Positions 7,087 through 14,490 of a DNA stretch of 64,000 nt are shown here, one piece after another. Every line of letters begins with the position of its first letter. Within the stretch, counting starts at the first letter, position 1. The DNA comes from Vibrio hyugaensis (GTDB lineage Bacteria; Pseudomonadota; Gammaproteobacteria; Enterobacterales; Vibrionaceae). The DNA is taken from NCBI RefSeq assembly GCF_002906655.1, contig NZ_CP025794.1, positions 248,001 to 312,000 on the forward strand, given 5' to 3'. A model generated the notes under the pieces. That model ran no database searches. It worked only from the letters and a program-made list of their open reading frames with translations, and was not told the DNA's origin. The position numbers and the translations under genes were made by a program.

Positions 7087-7923
7087 CTACTCAAGCCACT
7101 TGATCACGCTATCCCATAACAACGGGTCAATGTTTTTTGCATCAACCAGTTTTTTGTCCATAAATGGTTGTTGATACACTTCGGATTCGCTCATGATTCC
7201 CAATGTTTTGAACTGGCGGAAAAAACGCAGCAAACGCGTGACGCGGTCGAGCCGCACATCTTGATGAACACAACGATTGATCACGAAACCAATTTTAATT
7301 TTGCGAGACTTGAAAATATGTTTCTCAATCAGATTGTTAATGAACGGCAATGATGCATGTAAATCGATCGGTGATGGCTGCATTGGAATCACGATATAGT
7401 CGACATAACGCAAGTAGCGTACCAAATCACTTTCTGAAAAATTTGCTGGAGAATCAATCACCACATAATCAGTCTCAGTGTTGACTTTCAATGTGACCGC
7501 AATGTTTGAAAGGCTACGCAAAGAAGGGTTGTAGCTTTGGTTTGGTAACACTTCAATACTCTCAGCCCAGCGGTTGGTTGACTGCTGTTTGTCAAAATCA
7601 ATCAGCTCTACTGTGTGTCCTTGGCTGAGGAGTTTACTTGCCAAACTGGCAGAAAAAGTCGACTTGCCGACACCACCTTTTAAATTTAAGACAATGATTT
7701 TCTTGGCTTTTGAGTAAGCAATACTGGTCTGGCGTTGTTTAACAAACGAAAGCAAACTTTTTTCCCCAATTTCATAAATCGCGGCATTATGTCCAAATAG
7801 TCGTTTGAATTGATTGGCATTCCATAAAATGATTCGTTGTTGATGCTTATTCTTAAAATTCTCAGTAACAAAAAAGCCCGCTGTGTACAGCGGGCTTAAA
7901 GTTTCTAACTCGTTTTTATGCAT
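7087..7923 (-). CDS. ParA-family ATPase (orphan)
   Basis: A deviant Walker A motif KGGVGKST (about residues 81-88 of the longest frame) and the following IDFDKQQS switch define a ParA/MinD-type P-loop ATPase. No parB or centromere-like repeats lie nearby, so a role in plasmid or chromosome partition is not shown. The start is uncertain. The only ATG (7923) overlaps the stop of the symporter upstream, and codons 9-17 then coincide with that gene's terminator. A TTG at 7755 preceded by GGGGA at a good distance would give a 222-aa protein beginning just before the P-loop. I keep the full frame but consider 7755 equally likely. Confidence 0.85.
   Translation of the reverse strand: MHKNELETLSPLYTAGFFVTENFKNKHQQRIILWNANQFKRLFGHNAAIYEIGEKSLLSFVKQRQTSIAYSKAKKIIVLNLKGGVGKSTFSASLASKLLSQGHTVELIDFDKQQSTNRWAESIEVLPNQSYNPSLRSLSNIAVTLKVNTETDYVVIDSPANFSESDLVRYLRYVDYIVIPMQPSPIDLHASLPFINNLIEKHIFKSRKIKIGFVINRCVHQDVRLDRVTRLLRFFRQFKTLGIMSESEVYQQPFMDKKLVDAKNIDPLLWDSVIKWLE
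7872..7898 (-). terminator. Terminator of the AGCS symporter, inside the ParA reading frame
   Basis: AAGCCCGCTGT and ACAGCGGGCTT form an almost perfect hairpin, followed on the minus strand by TTTTTTG. It begins 18 bases after the symporter stop codon and lies within the 5' end of the longest ParA frame. Confidence 0.85.
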
Positions 7924-9292
7924 TTACAGCATCAAAATCATCTGTTTGAGAAGATGGCTTGAAGAACAGCTTCGTTTCTTCCAGCACCACGTGGCGTAGA
8001 GCAATCAAACCAATTAGGTTAGGGATTGCCATTAGACCATTTACGATATCAGCCAGTAGCCAAATCATGTCGAGGTGAAGGAAAGCACCAGATGCAACCA
8101 AACCAACGAAAATCAGTTTGTATGGCAGTACGGCTTTGGTTCCGAATAGGAATACCACACAACGCTCACCGTAGTAGTTCCAGCCAAGAATGGTGGTAAA
8201 AGCGAAGAACATAAGACCGATAGACACCAGCATTGGGCCTAATGTCTCTGCGTTCAAACCAACGGCAAAAGCGTGCGTTGTCATCGCCGCACCTGCAAGG
8301 TCACTTTGCCATGCACCCGTAAGGATCAAAGCAAGGCCTGTCATGGTACAAATGATGATGGTATCGAAGAAGGTACCCGTCATTGAAATCAGACCTTGCT
8401 TAACACAAGAGTCCGTTTTCGCTGCTGCGGCTGCCATTGGCGCACTGCCCAAACCTGATTCGTTTGAGAATACACCACGCGCGATACCTGATTGGATTGC
8501 TAACATAATGCTTGCACCCAAGAAGCCACCAGTTGCTGCGGTTGAAGTGAATGCAGACACCAAAACTAACTCAACTGCATTTAGCAATTGGTCCGCGTTC
8601 ATGATGATCACACTCAAACACGCTAGCACATAAAATAGCGCCATAGCTGGAACCACTTTACCTGCAACGCTCGCAATCGACTTGATACCGCCCAAGGTTA
8701 CAAAAGCGACTAATAGAGTCAGGATGACAGCAGAAAGCTCACGGTCTACACCGAGAGAGATTTCACTTGCATCAAGAATCGCATTTACTTGTGGGAAGGT
8801 ACCGATACCAAAACAGGCTACGCCCAATGCAAATACCGCGAACATGATAGCCAGCGCTTTCGAGCCAACACCATATTGCAGGTAGTACATAGGACCACCA
8901 ATCATTTGGCCTTTGTCGTCAACTCGGCGGTATTTCACGGCAAGAAGGCACTCAGCGTATTTGGTAGCCATTCCGAATAGAGCGGCAAGCCACATCCAGA
9001 ATAGGGCACCAGGACCGCCGAGTTTGATTGCGGTTGCAACACCAACGATGTTACCTGTACCGATTGTTGCAGATAGCGCTGTACATAACGCTGCAAAGCT
9101 AGAAACGTCACCCTGTTTATCAGATGACTTATCTTTACTAAATACCATCGCTAACGCAGTTGGTAGGTGCTTAAATTGGATCAAGCCTAAGCTAAAAGTG
9201 AAGTAAACACCGGTACCCACGAGCAATAGTAGCAATGGTGGACCCCAGACAAAGTTATCAATGGTTTGAAGTAAAGATTGTAGGTCGTTCAT
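7916..9292 (-). CDS. AGCS-family sodium:alanine/glycine symporter
   Basis: This 458-aa polytopic inner membrane protein of the alanine-or-glycine:cation symporter family has the family signature ALSATIGTGNIVGVATAI near residue 70, GGPMYYLQYG near 131, and a later FSNESGLGSAPMAAAAAKT motif. It takes up Ala or Gly with Na+. The gene follows a tandem glycine riboswitch, which indicates that glycine is the substrate or signal. AAGGGG is well placed before the ATG. Its terminator sits 18 bases past the stop and overlaps the ParA-like frame. Confidence 0.95.
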   Translation of the reverse strand: MNDLQSLLQTIDNFVWGPPLLLLLVGTGVYFTFSLGLIQFKHLPTALAMVFSKDKSSDKQGDVSSFAALCTALSATIGTGNIVGVATAIKLGGPGALFWMWLAALFGMATKYAECLLAVKYRRVDDKGQMIGGPMYYLQYGVGSKALAIMFAVFALGVACFGIGTFPQVNAILDASEISLGVDRELSAVILTLLVAFVTLGGIKSIASVAGKVVPAMALFYVLACLSVIIMNADQLLNAVELVLVSAFTSTAATGGFLGASIMLAIQSGIARGVFSNESGLGSAPMAAAAAKTDSCVKQGLISMTGTFFDTIIICTMTGLALILTGAWQSDLAGAAMTTHAFAVGLNAETLGPMLVSIGLMFFAFTTILGWNYYGERCVVFLFGTKAVLPYKLIFVGLVASGAFLHLDMIWLLADIVNGLMAIPNLIGLIALRHVVLEETKLFFKPSSQTDDFDAVNA

Positions 9293-9411
9293 GATTTCCC
9301 CTTAATAAAACAACTAATAAGGAGAAGAGGGAAAGGACGAGATCAAGGACCTCTAATAGAGCCAAGCTATTTAAAGTAGGCGGGAACGCCAAATAGTCAG
9401 GTTGTTACTTT

Positions 9412-9612
9412 CCACTCCTCTGTCCTTTTGCCTGAGAGTTTCACCCTACACAATTGTGTAAGACTTGCTCCTTCGGCGACCGATTTAACGGTTCTCTCCA
9501 GAGGTTCCTCCAACTACAGTCCCTGCTACCTAAGTAGCACCTGAAATAGTTAATTCTTCGGCGAGTTACGCTAACTAAATGTTAATATTTAGTTAATAAC
9601 CACTCTCCTGCA
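9412..9612 (-). promoter_or_regulatory. Tandem glycine riboswitch
   Basis: Read on the minus strand, the second aptamer shows the conserved series CTCTGGAGAG, GCCGAAGGAGCAAG, ACTCTCAGGCAAAAGGAC. It is preceded by a more diverged first aptamer (GGAGAGTGG, CGCCGAAGAA, TTTCAGGTGC) and a short linker. This is the two-aptamer gcvT-type glycine RNA first described in Vibrio cholerae. It ends about 120 nt before the AGCS start. A GGCG-TTCC-CGCC hairpin in that interval may be part of the expression platform; I see no clear terminator, so control may act on translation. Confidence 0.93.
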
Positions 9613-10041
9613 GTCTTCATCGGAACATTTACTCAATCAAATGAGTAAAGGTTAGTTAATGATGCTGGTCATCATTAACGTGTGAACTCTATCATGTTTT
9701 TTTACCATTTCAACACCCAATTGCAGATTTATTTTCAATACATTATGGATCCGGAAATGGGCTAGAAATGCATGCTGATTAATTGTTGAGCGAAATAGTT
9801 CGCTTTCGTCATTATTTCCATGGTAAATGCCATTGGGTAACTCAATCAGTTTGTTCAATGCTCAATAGGTAGGGTGGTGATAAGTTGTTCAAGTAAGAAC
9901 ATTAATTTGATCAAAACGGGAGCAATCGCTTTAAAATCTACGCTATGTTGACCGTATGCCTCGTAGAAATAGGTTACAATGAATTTTTGCGAGGCTGTCT
10001 ATGGAATCAGATAGGTTCTCATTATTGGACAAGGAGGCAGT
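9613..10041. other. Divergent intergenic region
   Basis: These 429 bases separate the glycine riboswitch from the small membrane gene at 10042. No convincing gene is present: the 68-codon minus-strand frame (9652-9858) has no ribosome site. A TACAAT (9974-9979) could be the -10 of the downstream operon. A 14-codon frame (10001-10045) with GAGG upstream overlaps the next start as TATGA. Confidence 0.45.
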
Positions 10042-10200
10042 ATGACCAGGTTGTTAGCCATTGCAGTGTTGGTCGCGTTAGCGTTTGTGTTATTTCGTTA
10101 TCGTACCAATGAAAAAGTCCAAAAAGCGACCGTCATTACGTTGATAGGCGCATTCTTAATTTATACCGCATCAATCATGATCGCGGAACTCACTCGCTAG
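10042..10200 (+). CDS. 52-aa two-helix membrane protein
   Basis: The small ORF has an excellent ribosome site (AAGGAGG, 6 bases before the ATG). The product has two hydrophobic segments, about residues 3-17 and 30-47, separated by a basic loop (RYRTNEKVQK), i.e. a helical hairpin in the inner membrane. I recognise no family. It lies 32 bp upstream of the coiled-coil membrane protein gene and is probably cotranscribed. A 14-codon frame overlapping its start may couple its translation. Confidence 0.75.
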   Translation: MTRLLAIAVLVALAFVLFRYRTNEKVQKATVITLIGAFLIYTASIMIAELTR

Positions 10201-10232
10201 CGAATCAAGTAGAGTTCTCGGAGTAAGATACA

Positions 10233-10967
10233 GTGACTTCTCAAAATAATATTGAAGACCAAGACGAAGTAGTCGTCATCGAGGAGCGCGATAAGCGTAC
10301 TCACTTTTACATTGGCATTGCAGCAGTGCTAGGCCTCGCTTTTGGTGGTTTGGTAGGTTCTGTTTTGACGGCTAATAAATGGGAATCGACTTATCAAGTA
10401 TTAGAAGAGAAATACCAAGCACTTGTGAGTGACAAGTCTGACTTGGTGTCTCAAGTAAAAACACGTGAAGCTGGCTTAGATAAAGAAATCGAAGCGAAAG
10501 TCGCTACTCTTCTAGCTGAGAAAGAAGAAACGCACAAGGCTGAATTAAATGCGCTGCAAGAACAACTGACAGAAGTTGAAAAAGTGAACCTGTCTCTTGA
10601 AGCACAAGTGAAGCAGCAGATGGATAAGCTAAGCTCGACCAAAACGGAGAATGATAAGCTGAACCGTCAGGCTGACATGCAAGCTACGATGTTTGAGCGC
10701 TCGCGTGAAGTGTTCAAAAAAGAAATGCAAATTTCACAAGATTTAGAGTCACTTGAGAAAGAGCGTGAATCGTTACTGCCGAAGATCGAGAAACTTAAAA
10801 AAGAGTGTGATGTATTCCTAGAAGGGAAGTCTTGGGATGTGAAGTCAGATGCGTGTGATAAACACGATGAAGCAAATTCTCGTTTAAGCCAAATTGACCA
10901 GCTGATCGAGGTCCATAAAATGGATCTGAAACAAATTAAAGAAATCACTGAAGACATGGGTTTGTAA
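10233..10967 (+). CDS. Membrane-anchored coiled-coil protein
   Basis: The 244-aa protein starts with GTG at 10233. The N-terminal 20 residues are acidic (EDQDEVVVIEERDKR). A single membrane segment (about residues 25-46, with small residues such as GLAFGGLVGSVL) follows, then about 190 residues of Glu/Lys/Leu-rich heptads typical of a long coiled coil (for example KAELNALQEQLTEVEKVNLSLE). Two cysteines (KKECDVF, SDACDKH) lie in the distal part and could form a disulphide. I recognise no named family. The arrangement suggests a periplasmic coiled coil anchored in the inner membrane; the small membrane protein upstream may be a partner. Confidence 0.75.
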   Translation: MTSQNNIEDQDEVVVIEERDKRTHFYIGIAAVLGLAFGGLVGSVLTANKWESTYQVLEEKYQALVSDKSDLVSQVKTREAGLDKEIEAKVATLLAEKEETHKAELNALQEQLTEVEKVNLSLEAQVKQQMDKLSSTKTENDKLNRQADMQATMFERSREVFKKEMQISQDLESLEKERESLLPKIEKLKKECDVFLEGKSWDVKSDACDKHDEANSRLSQIDQLIEVHKMDLKQIKEITEDMGL

Positions 10968-11000
10968 TCACTTTGCTTTGATGTGATATCGAAACGAAAA

Positions 11001-11020
11001 AGGAGCCCAATTGAGCTCCT
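11001..11020. terminator. Bidirectional terminator
   Basis: AGGAGC (11001-11006) pairs with GCTCCT (11015-11020), flanked by an A-run on the left and TTTTTT on the right. It is shared by the convergent genes at 10233-10967 and 11044-11427. Confidence 0.75.
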
Positions 11021-11043
11021 TTTTTAATGCATGTTACTTTGGG

Positions 11044-11427
11044 TTAGATGCGTGATGCGTCATAGCCTGAAGCCAGCAACAACTCACGTTCGTGCTTGAT
11101 GAGCTTAGCGCGATCTTCAATCAACTCGTTAAGAGCTTGAGAAGGCTCCCCTGCCAATGCTTTAAATGAAGCAAAAGACTCAGCAGTCTCTACCTTATCG
11201 ATCATCGCACTAATAACGTTGCGTGCTTCGCAAGGGTTATTATCTGTAGTGAAATATTCGACTTGCTTTGCAGCGGTTTTCATCTCTGTGAGCAGTTCAA
11301 GTGGGCTGCTTTCTTTTGCTACGGCCATGTAGTTATCAAGCACACGCTTCGCATACAACAATTCTTTCAGTGGGATATCTCGACCACTTACAATTAGCGA
11401 CTCATTAAGGATCATACTTGAGCTCAT
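11044..11427 (-). CDS. Hypothetical helical protein
   Basis: This soluble, mostly helical protein of 127 aa carries a single notable Cys (DNNPCEARNV). No family is recognised. The start at 11427 is preferred over 11433 because AAGGA then sits 6 bases upstream; the earlier ATG directly abuts the AAGGA. The gene is monocistronic, with a shared terminator downstream. Confidence 0.65.
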   Translation of the reverse strand: MSSSMILNESLIVSGRDIPLKELLYAKRVLDNYMAVAKESSPLELLTEMKTAAKQVEYFTTDNNPCEARNVISAMIDKVETAESFASFKALAGEPSQALNELIEDRAKLIKHERELLLASGYDASRI

Positions 11428-11550
11428 TGGCATTCCTTTTTTATCAATAATTCAAACAATCTTGGGCGTTTGATTGAGTCTAATTTATTGAAGTCTGAAT
11501 GGGAATGCCTAAAATGCACATTATTAAACGATTTTTTGACTATTTAGTCT

Positions 11551-11916
11551 CTATTGGTGAGTAAATACGCGAACTCGATGTCCATCAGGATCAAGTGTAA
11601 CGAAGTTCCAACCAAATACTGACTCCTCTGGTTGTTGTGCAAACTCCACACCTTGAGCTCGCCACTCTTCAAATCGTGCATCAAACGTAGATTTGTCAGC
11701 CACAGGTATTGATAACTCCGTACCGCCGTCAGTGACATCACTACTTAGTGTTAATGCGCTGCTTTGTTTGAGCGTGATGCTCACGTTACTTGCAAAATCT
11801 AACGCGACGAAAGTGGGAGAGAGTACCTTTGGCTCGCACTGAAAAGTTTGCGCATAAAAGTCTTTACTCGCGTTGATGTCCGTAACGTGAAGGACGAAAG
11901 AATCGATAGTAAACAT
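11551..11916 (-). CDS. VOC (glyoxalase/bleomycin-resistance fold) protein
   Basis: The 121-aa protein has the vicinal oxygen chelate pattern: an N-terminal SFVLHVTDINASKDFYAQTF strand-helix, a middle SIPVADKSTFDARFEEWRAQG repeat half, and the closing FGWNFVTLDPDGHRVRVF element typical of glyoxalase-like and antibiotic-binding members. Candidate metal ligands are His10 and a C-terminal acidic residue. The substrate is unknown. A 9-bp tandem repeat lies about 80 bp upstream of its start. Confidence 0.85.
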   Translation of the reverse strand: MFTIDSFVLHVTDINASKDFYAQTFQCEPKVLSPTFVALDFASNVSITLKQSSALTLSSDVTDGGTELSIPVADKSTFDARFEEWRAQGVEFAQQPEESVFGWNFVTLDPDGHRVRVFTHQ

Positions 11917-11992
11917 GTCTATTTCCTAAGTGAGTGAATTAAAGAGAGCTTAGTTTACTCGTTGTTAATGACAGGAACTGTCAGTAGGGTGT

Positions 11993-12026
11993 TTCTCTCT
12001 ATTCTCTCTATTCTCTCTATTCTCTG
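11993..12026. repeat. 9-bp tandem repeat, 3.7 copies
   Basis: TTCTCTCTA occurs three times in direct succession (11993, 12002, 12011), followed by a partial TTCTCTG. It lies in the intergenic region upstream of the VOC gene, outside any CDS. Confidence 0.9.
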
Positions 12027-12101
12027 TTTCTAGCTCTTTATGGGTTTCTGTAGATTTTAAGTTGAGCTAATCAGTCGTAATTGCAGCCAAATGAAGCAAA
12101 C

Positions 12102-12129
12102 AAAAAGGAGCGCGTTGGGCGCTCCTTTT
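12102..12129 (-). terminator. Terminator of the LtaS-type gene
   Basis: AAAAAGGAGCGC (12102-12113) pairs with GCGCTCCTTTT (12119-12129). It is followed on the minus strand by a T-rich tract (TTTTTGTTTG). Confidence 0.8.
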
Positions 12130-12162
12130 ATTAGTTTATAGCTCAATTAGTGTCTGGTGTGA

Positions 12163-14100
12163 CTACTGTGCCGCTTTAGAGGCGTACCAGTTATTTTGAT
12201 AAGCCTTAGAGGCAAATAAGGCGTTGGCTTTTGCTCGTTCAATCACTGCTGGGTCGACTTCAATAGGCTGCATGGTTTGGCTGTCGAAGTCGTACTGCAT
12301 CGTTGACACTTTCTCGCCCGGAGACAACACAACTAGGTTATCACGTGTCAGATAGCCGAAGTTCTTATCGTATTGCATCATGGCACGTTCGTCTTCGCGT
12401 GCGAGAGGTTTCGTTAGGTCACGGCCAATCATCGGCGTTTGCGCATCCACACCAATCAAAGAAAGTAGCGTAGGTGGCATATCTAGGTTATTAGCAATAC
12501 GGTCGTCTTTACGTGGCTTAATGTCTTTACCAAGAATCAATGCAGGGATGTGGAAGTGCTTCACTGGCACTAAGTTAGCGCCAGACACACGGGCATCGTG
12601 GTCAGCAATGATGATGAAGACCGTGTCGTCCCAGTAAGATGATTTCTTCGCTTTATCAAAGAAAGTACCGATCGCATAGTCCGAATACTTAACTGCGTTA
12701 TTACGTGTCATGTATTCAGAGTCGTAAGGCTCGATTTTACCTTCTGGATATTCGTATGGACTGTGGTTACTTGAACTGAATACTAAGCTGAAAAAGGGCT
12801 TATCGGTCTTAGACAGGCGTTCAAATTCTTGGTCTGCTTTGGTGTACAGGTCTTCATCGCTCACCCCCCAAGATCCAACAAACTCTGGATTTTCGTAATC
12901 TTTCTCTTCAATGATTTGATCAAAACCATTGCCGAAGAAGAAGGTTTTCATGTTGTCAAAGTTTGCTTCGCCACCATAAATAAACTCGGTGTGGTAGCCG
13001 TTGGCTTTCAAAAGGTCTGCGATAGTAAAGAAGTTCGTCTGGCTTTTGCTTAGTTTTACAACCGCACGCGATGGCGATGGTGGGAAACCAGTTGTCATGG
13101 CTTCAATACCGCGAACAGAGCGAGTACCCGTTGCGTAGAGTTGAGTAAAGCTCCAGCCTTCAGCCATTAGCTTGTCGACGTTTGGAGTGAGTGGTAGCCC
13201 GCCTAGTGAACCCACGAACTGCGCACCCAAACTCTCTTGCAGCAAGATGACTAAGTTCTTTGGTTTACCTTGATAGGTCGCTTCATTGCTGTTCATTGTA
13301 GGAAGAACTGACGGATCAAAGTTTGATTTTGCGGAAGAGGAGCGCACAAGTTCAAGCATCTTCTGGTTATCCATTTTTCCGTAGAACTCTTCCGCACTCT
13401 TTTCTGATTTCATATTGTTTACAGCAAACAACAGAGAGTAAGAGGAGTTTAGTGCTAAATCATTCATCAGTGGGTCGTTAGAAAACGCGACCATTGCAGG
13501 GTTTAGAGGGCGATGTCCCAGAGAAGAACGCGCGCCAGCAACACCAATCAGAACCACCAAAATGGCAAGGACAGGACGCCATTTCCAGCTTACTTGTTGT
13601 GCGTTGTCGGTGAGCTTCTTACTCCATTTCCAACCGAGGAAAAGGGTAATAGCCGTGCCTACTGCACCGATAAAGAGCTCTAGCTTATAACCAGTCCAAA
13701 GCATGCTGAACACTTCTTTTGGATAAATCAGGTATTCAACAAACAAGCGGTTTGGGCGTAGGTCGTATTCTTGGATAAACGGAGCAGTGGCCAACTCCAT
13801 ATAAACTAAGATCCACAAACCTACGACCATCCAACAACGTAGAACCCACTTCCAGCATTCGCCGACCTTTCCTTGTACAGGTAATAGGGCAGAGAGTAAG
13901 CCCGGAAGAATGAACAGCCAGCAGATAGTGGCAAAGTCTACACGTAGGCCCTGACCCAAAATATAGATAAGGTCGTTAAAAGATTCGATTCGGTCAGAGA
14001 GCCAAATGGCGAGTAAAATCCGCGAAACGGAAAGAAAAGCAAGCGAAAATAGCGCAAATACAGCAATAGGCTGCAAAGGCCCAAATACGGGCTTTTTCAT
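12163..14100 (-). CDS. LTA synthase/phosphoglycerol transferase-family sulfatase-fold protein
   Basis: This 645-aa protein has about five N-terminal membrane helices (to about residue 195) followed by a periplasmic alkaline-phosphatase/sulfatase-fold domain. The domain begins with NLVILLQESLG (first metal ligand Glu), the nucleophile region YATGTRSVRGIE near residue 325, and FIIIADHDARV near 495, which supplies Asp/His metal ligands. This is the LtaS-like class that transfers phosphoglycerol or phosphoethanolamine head groups to envelope glycans. A Gram-negative organism makes no lipoteichoic acid, so periplasmic glucan, LPS or capsule are the likely targets; the exact acceptor is unknown. 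It is divergent from the Cys-regulated synthetase. Confidence 0.88.
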   Translation of the reverse strand: MKKPVFGPLQPIAVFALFSLAFLSVSRILLAIWLSDRIESFNDLIYILGQGLRVDFATICWLFILPGLLSALLPVQGKVGECWKWVLRCWMVVGLWILVYMELATAPFIQEYDLRPNRLFVEYLIYPKEVFSMLWTGYKLELFIGAVGTAITLFLGWKWSKKLTDNAQQVSWKWRPVLAILVVLIGVAGARSSLGHRPLNPAMVAFSNDPLMNDLALNSSYSLLFAVNNMKSEKSAEEFYGKMDNQKMLELVRSSSAKSNFDPSVLPTMNSNEATYQGKPKNLVILLQESLGAQFVGSLGGLPLTPNVDKLMAEGWSFTQLYATGTRSVRGIEAMTTGFPPSPSRAVVKLSKSQTNFFTIADLLKANGYHTEFIYGGEANFDNMKTFFFGNGFDQIIEEKDYENPEFVGSWGVSDEDLYTKADQEFERLSKTDKPFFSLVFSSSNHSPYEYPEGKIEPYDSEYMTRNNAVKYSDYAIGTFFDKAKKSSYWDDTVFIIIADHDARVSGANLVPVKHFHIPALILGKDIKPRKDDRIANNLDMPPTLLSLIGVDAQTPMIGRDLTKPLAREDERAMMQYDKNFGYLTRDNLVVLSPGEKVSTMQYDFDSQTMQPIEVDPAVIERAKANALFASKAYQNNWYASKAAQ

Positions 14101-14330
14101 AAATATTCCCTAATTTATTGATGTGTTTGATTTTATGGAGCGTCTTTTATCAAAGAAAACGTGAAACAAACGTGAAATATAAGGTTTATTTATAAATTTA
14201 ATTGTATTGATTAGTACGGCTTTGTAAGGGGGAGTAATGCCATATGACATGCGTAGTTCAGTTTATCGCCACGAAAGGCGTGATAATCGCAGGGTTGATT
14301 TCTATAGATTTCTTATTTAGGGTGTTGGGT

Positions 14331-14411
14331 ATGAACTATTTAGCTATTTCTATCTCGACTAACTGTTGTTGCACCTCCCAAGACGTGCGGCGGCTTTCGC
14401 GTAGCTATTAG
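14331..14411 (+). CDS. Cys-codon leader peptide of the downstream cysteinyl-tRNA synthetase
   Basis: A 26-codon ORF lies 79 bp upstream of the synthetase start and contains three consecutive cysteine codons TGT-TGT-TGC (14364-14372) at peptide positions 12-14. A moderate ribosome site (AGGG) lies about 8 bases before its ATG. It is followed by RNA arms that can form either an antiterminator or a strong terminator. This is the layout of classical ribosome-mediated attenuators (trp, his, leu, phe). Here the regulatory codon is Cys and the structural gene is a cysteinyl-tRNA synthetase, so codon and enzyme agree. Peptide function other than stalling is not expected. Confidence 0.82.
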   Translation: MNYLAISISTNCCCTSQDVRRLSRSY

Positions 14412-14437
14412 TTAGCAAAAGATCATACAGACATATC

Positions 14438-14470
14438 AAGGCCGCCGATGTTTTCATCCGCGGCCTTTTT
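14438..14470 (+). terminator. Attenuator terminator of the cysteinyl-tRNA synthetase gene
   Basis: AAGGCCGC (14438-14445) pairs with GCGGCCTT (14460-14467), with an inner GATG-TTTT-CATC stem, followed by a TTTTT run. It lies between the leader peptide stop and the synthetase start. An upstream CGGCGGC (14388-14394) is fully complementary to GCCGCCG (14441-14447), so the two structures exclude each other. Confidence 0.88.
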
Positions 14471-14490
14471 GCATTTAAAGGAATAACAAT

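Noticed and set aside
8190..8633. 147-codon plus-strand frame opposite the AGCS gene
   Set aside because: It is antisense to a clear symporter gene, has a biased composition mirroring membrane codons, and no ribosome site.
9652..9858. 68-codon minus-strand frame upstream of the glycine riboswitch
   Set aside because: No ribosome site, no recognisable motif, and it would lie in the promoter region of the riboswitch transcript.
12163..14100. Phosphoethanolamine transferase (EptA-type) for the sulfatase-fold gene
   Set aside because: The nucleophile region and the five-helix N-terminus look more like LtaS/phosphoglycerol transferases than EptA, although the acceptor remains unknown.
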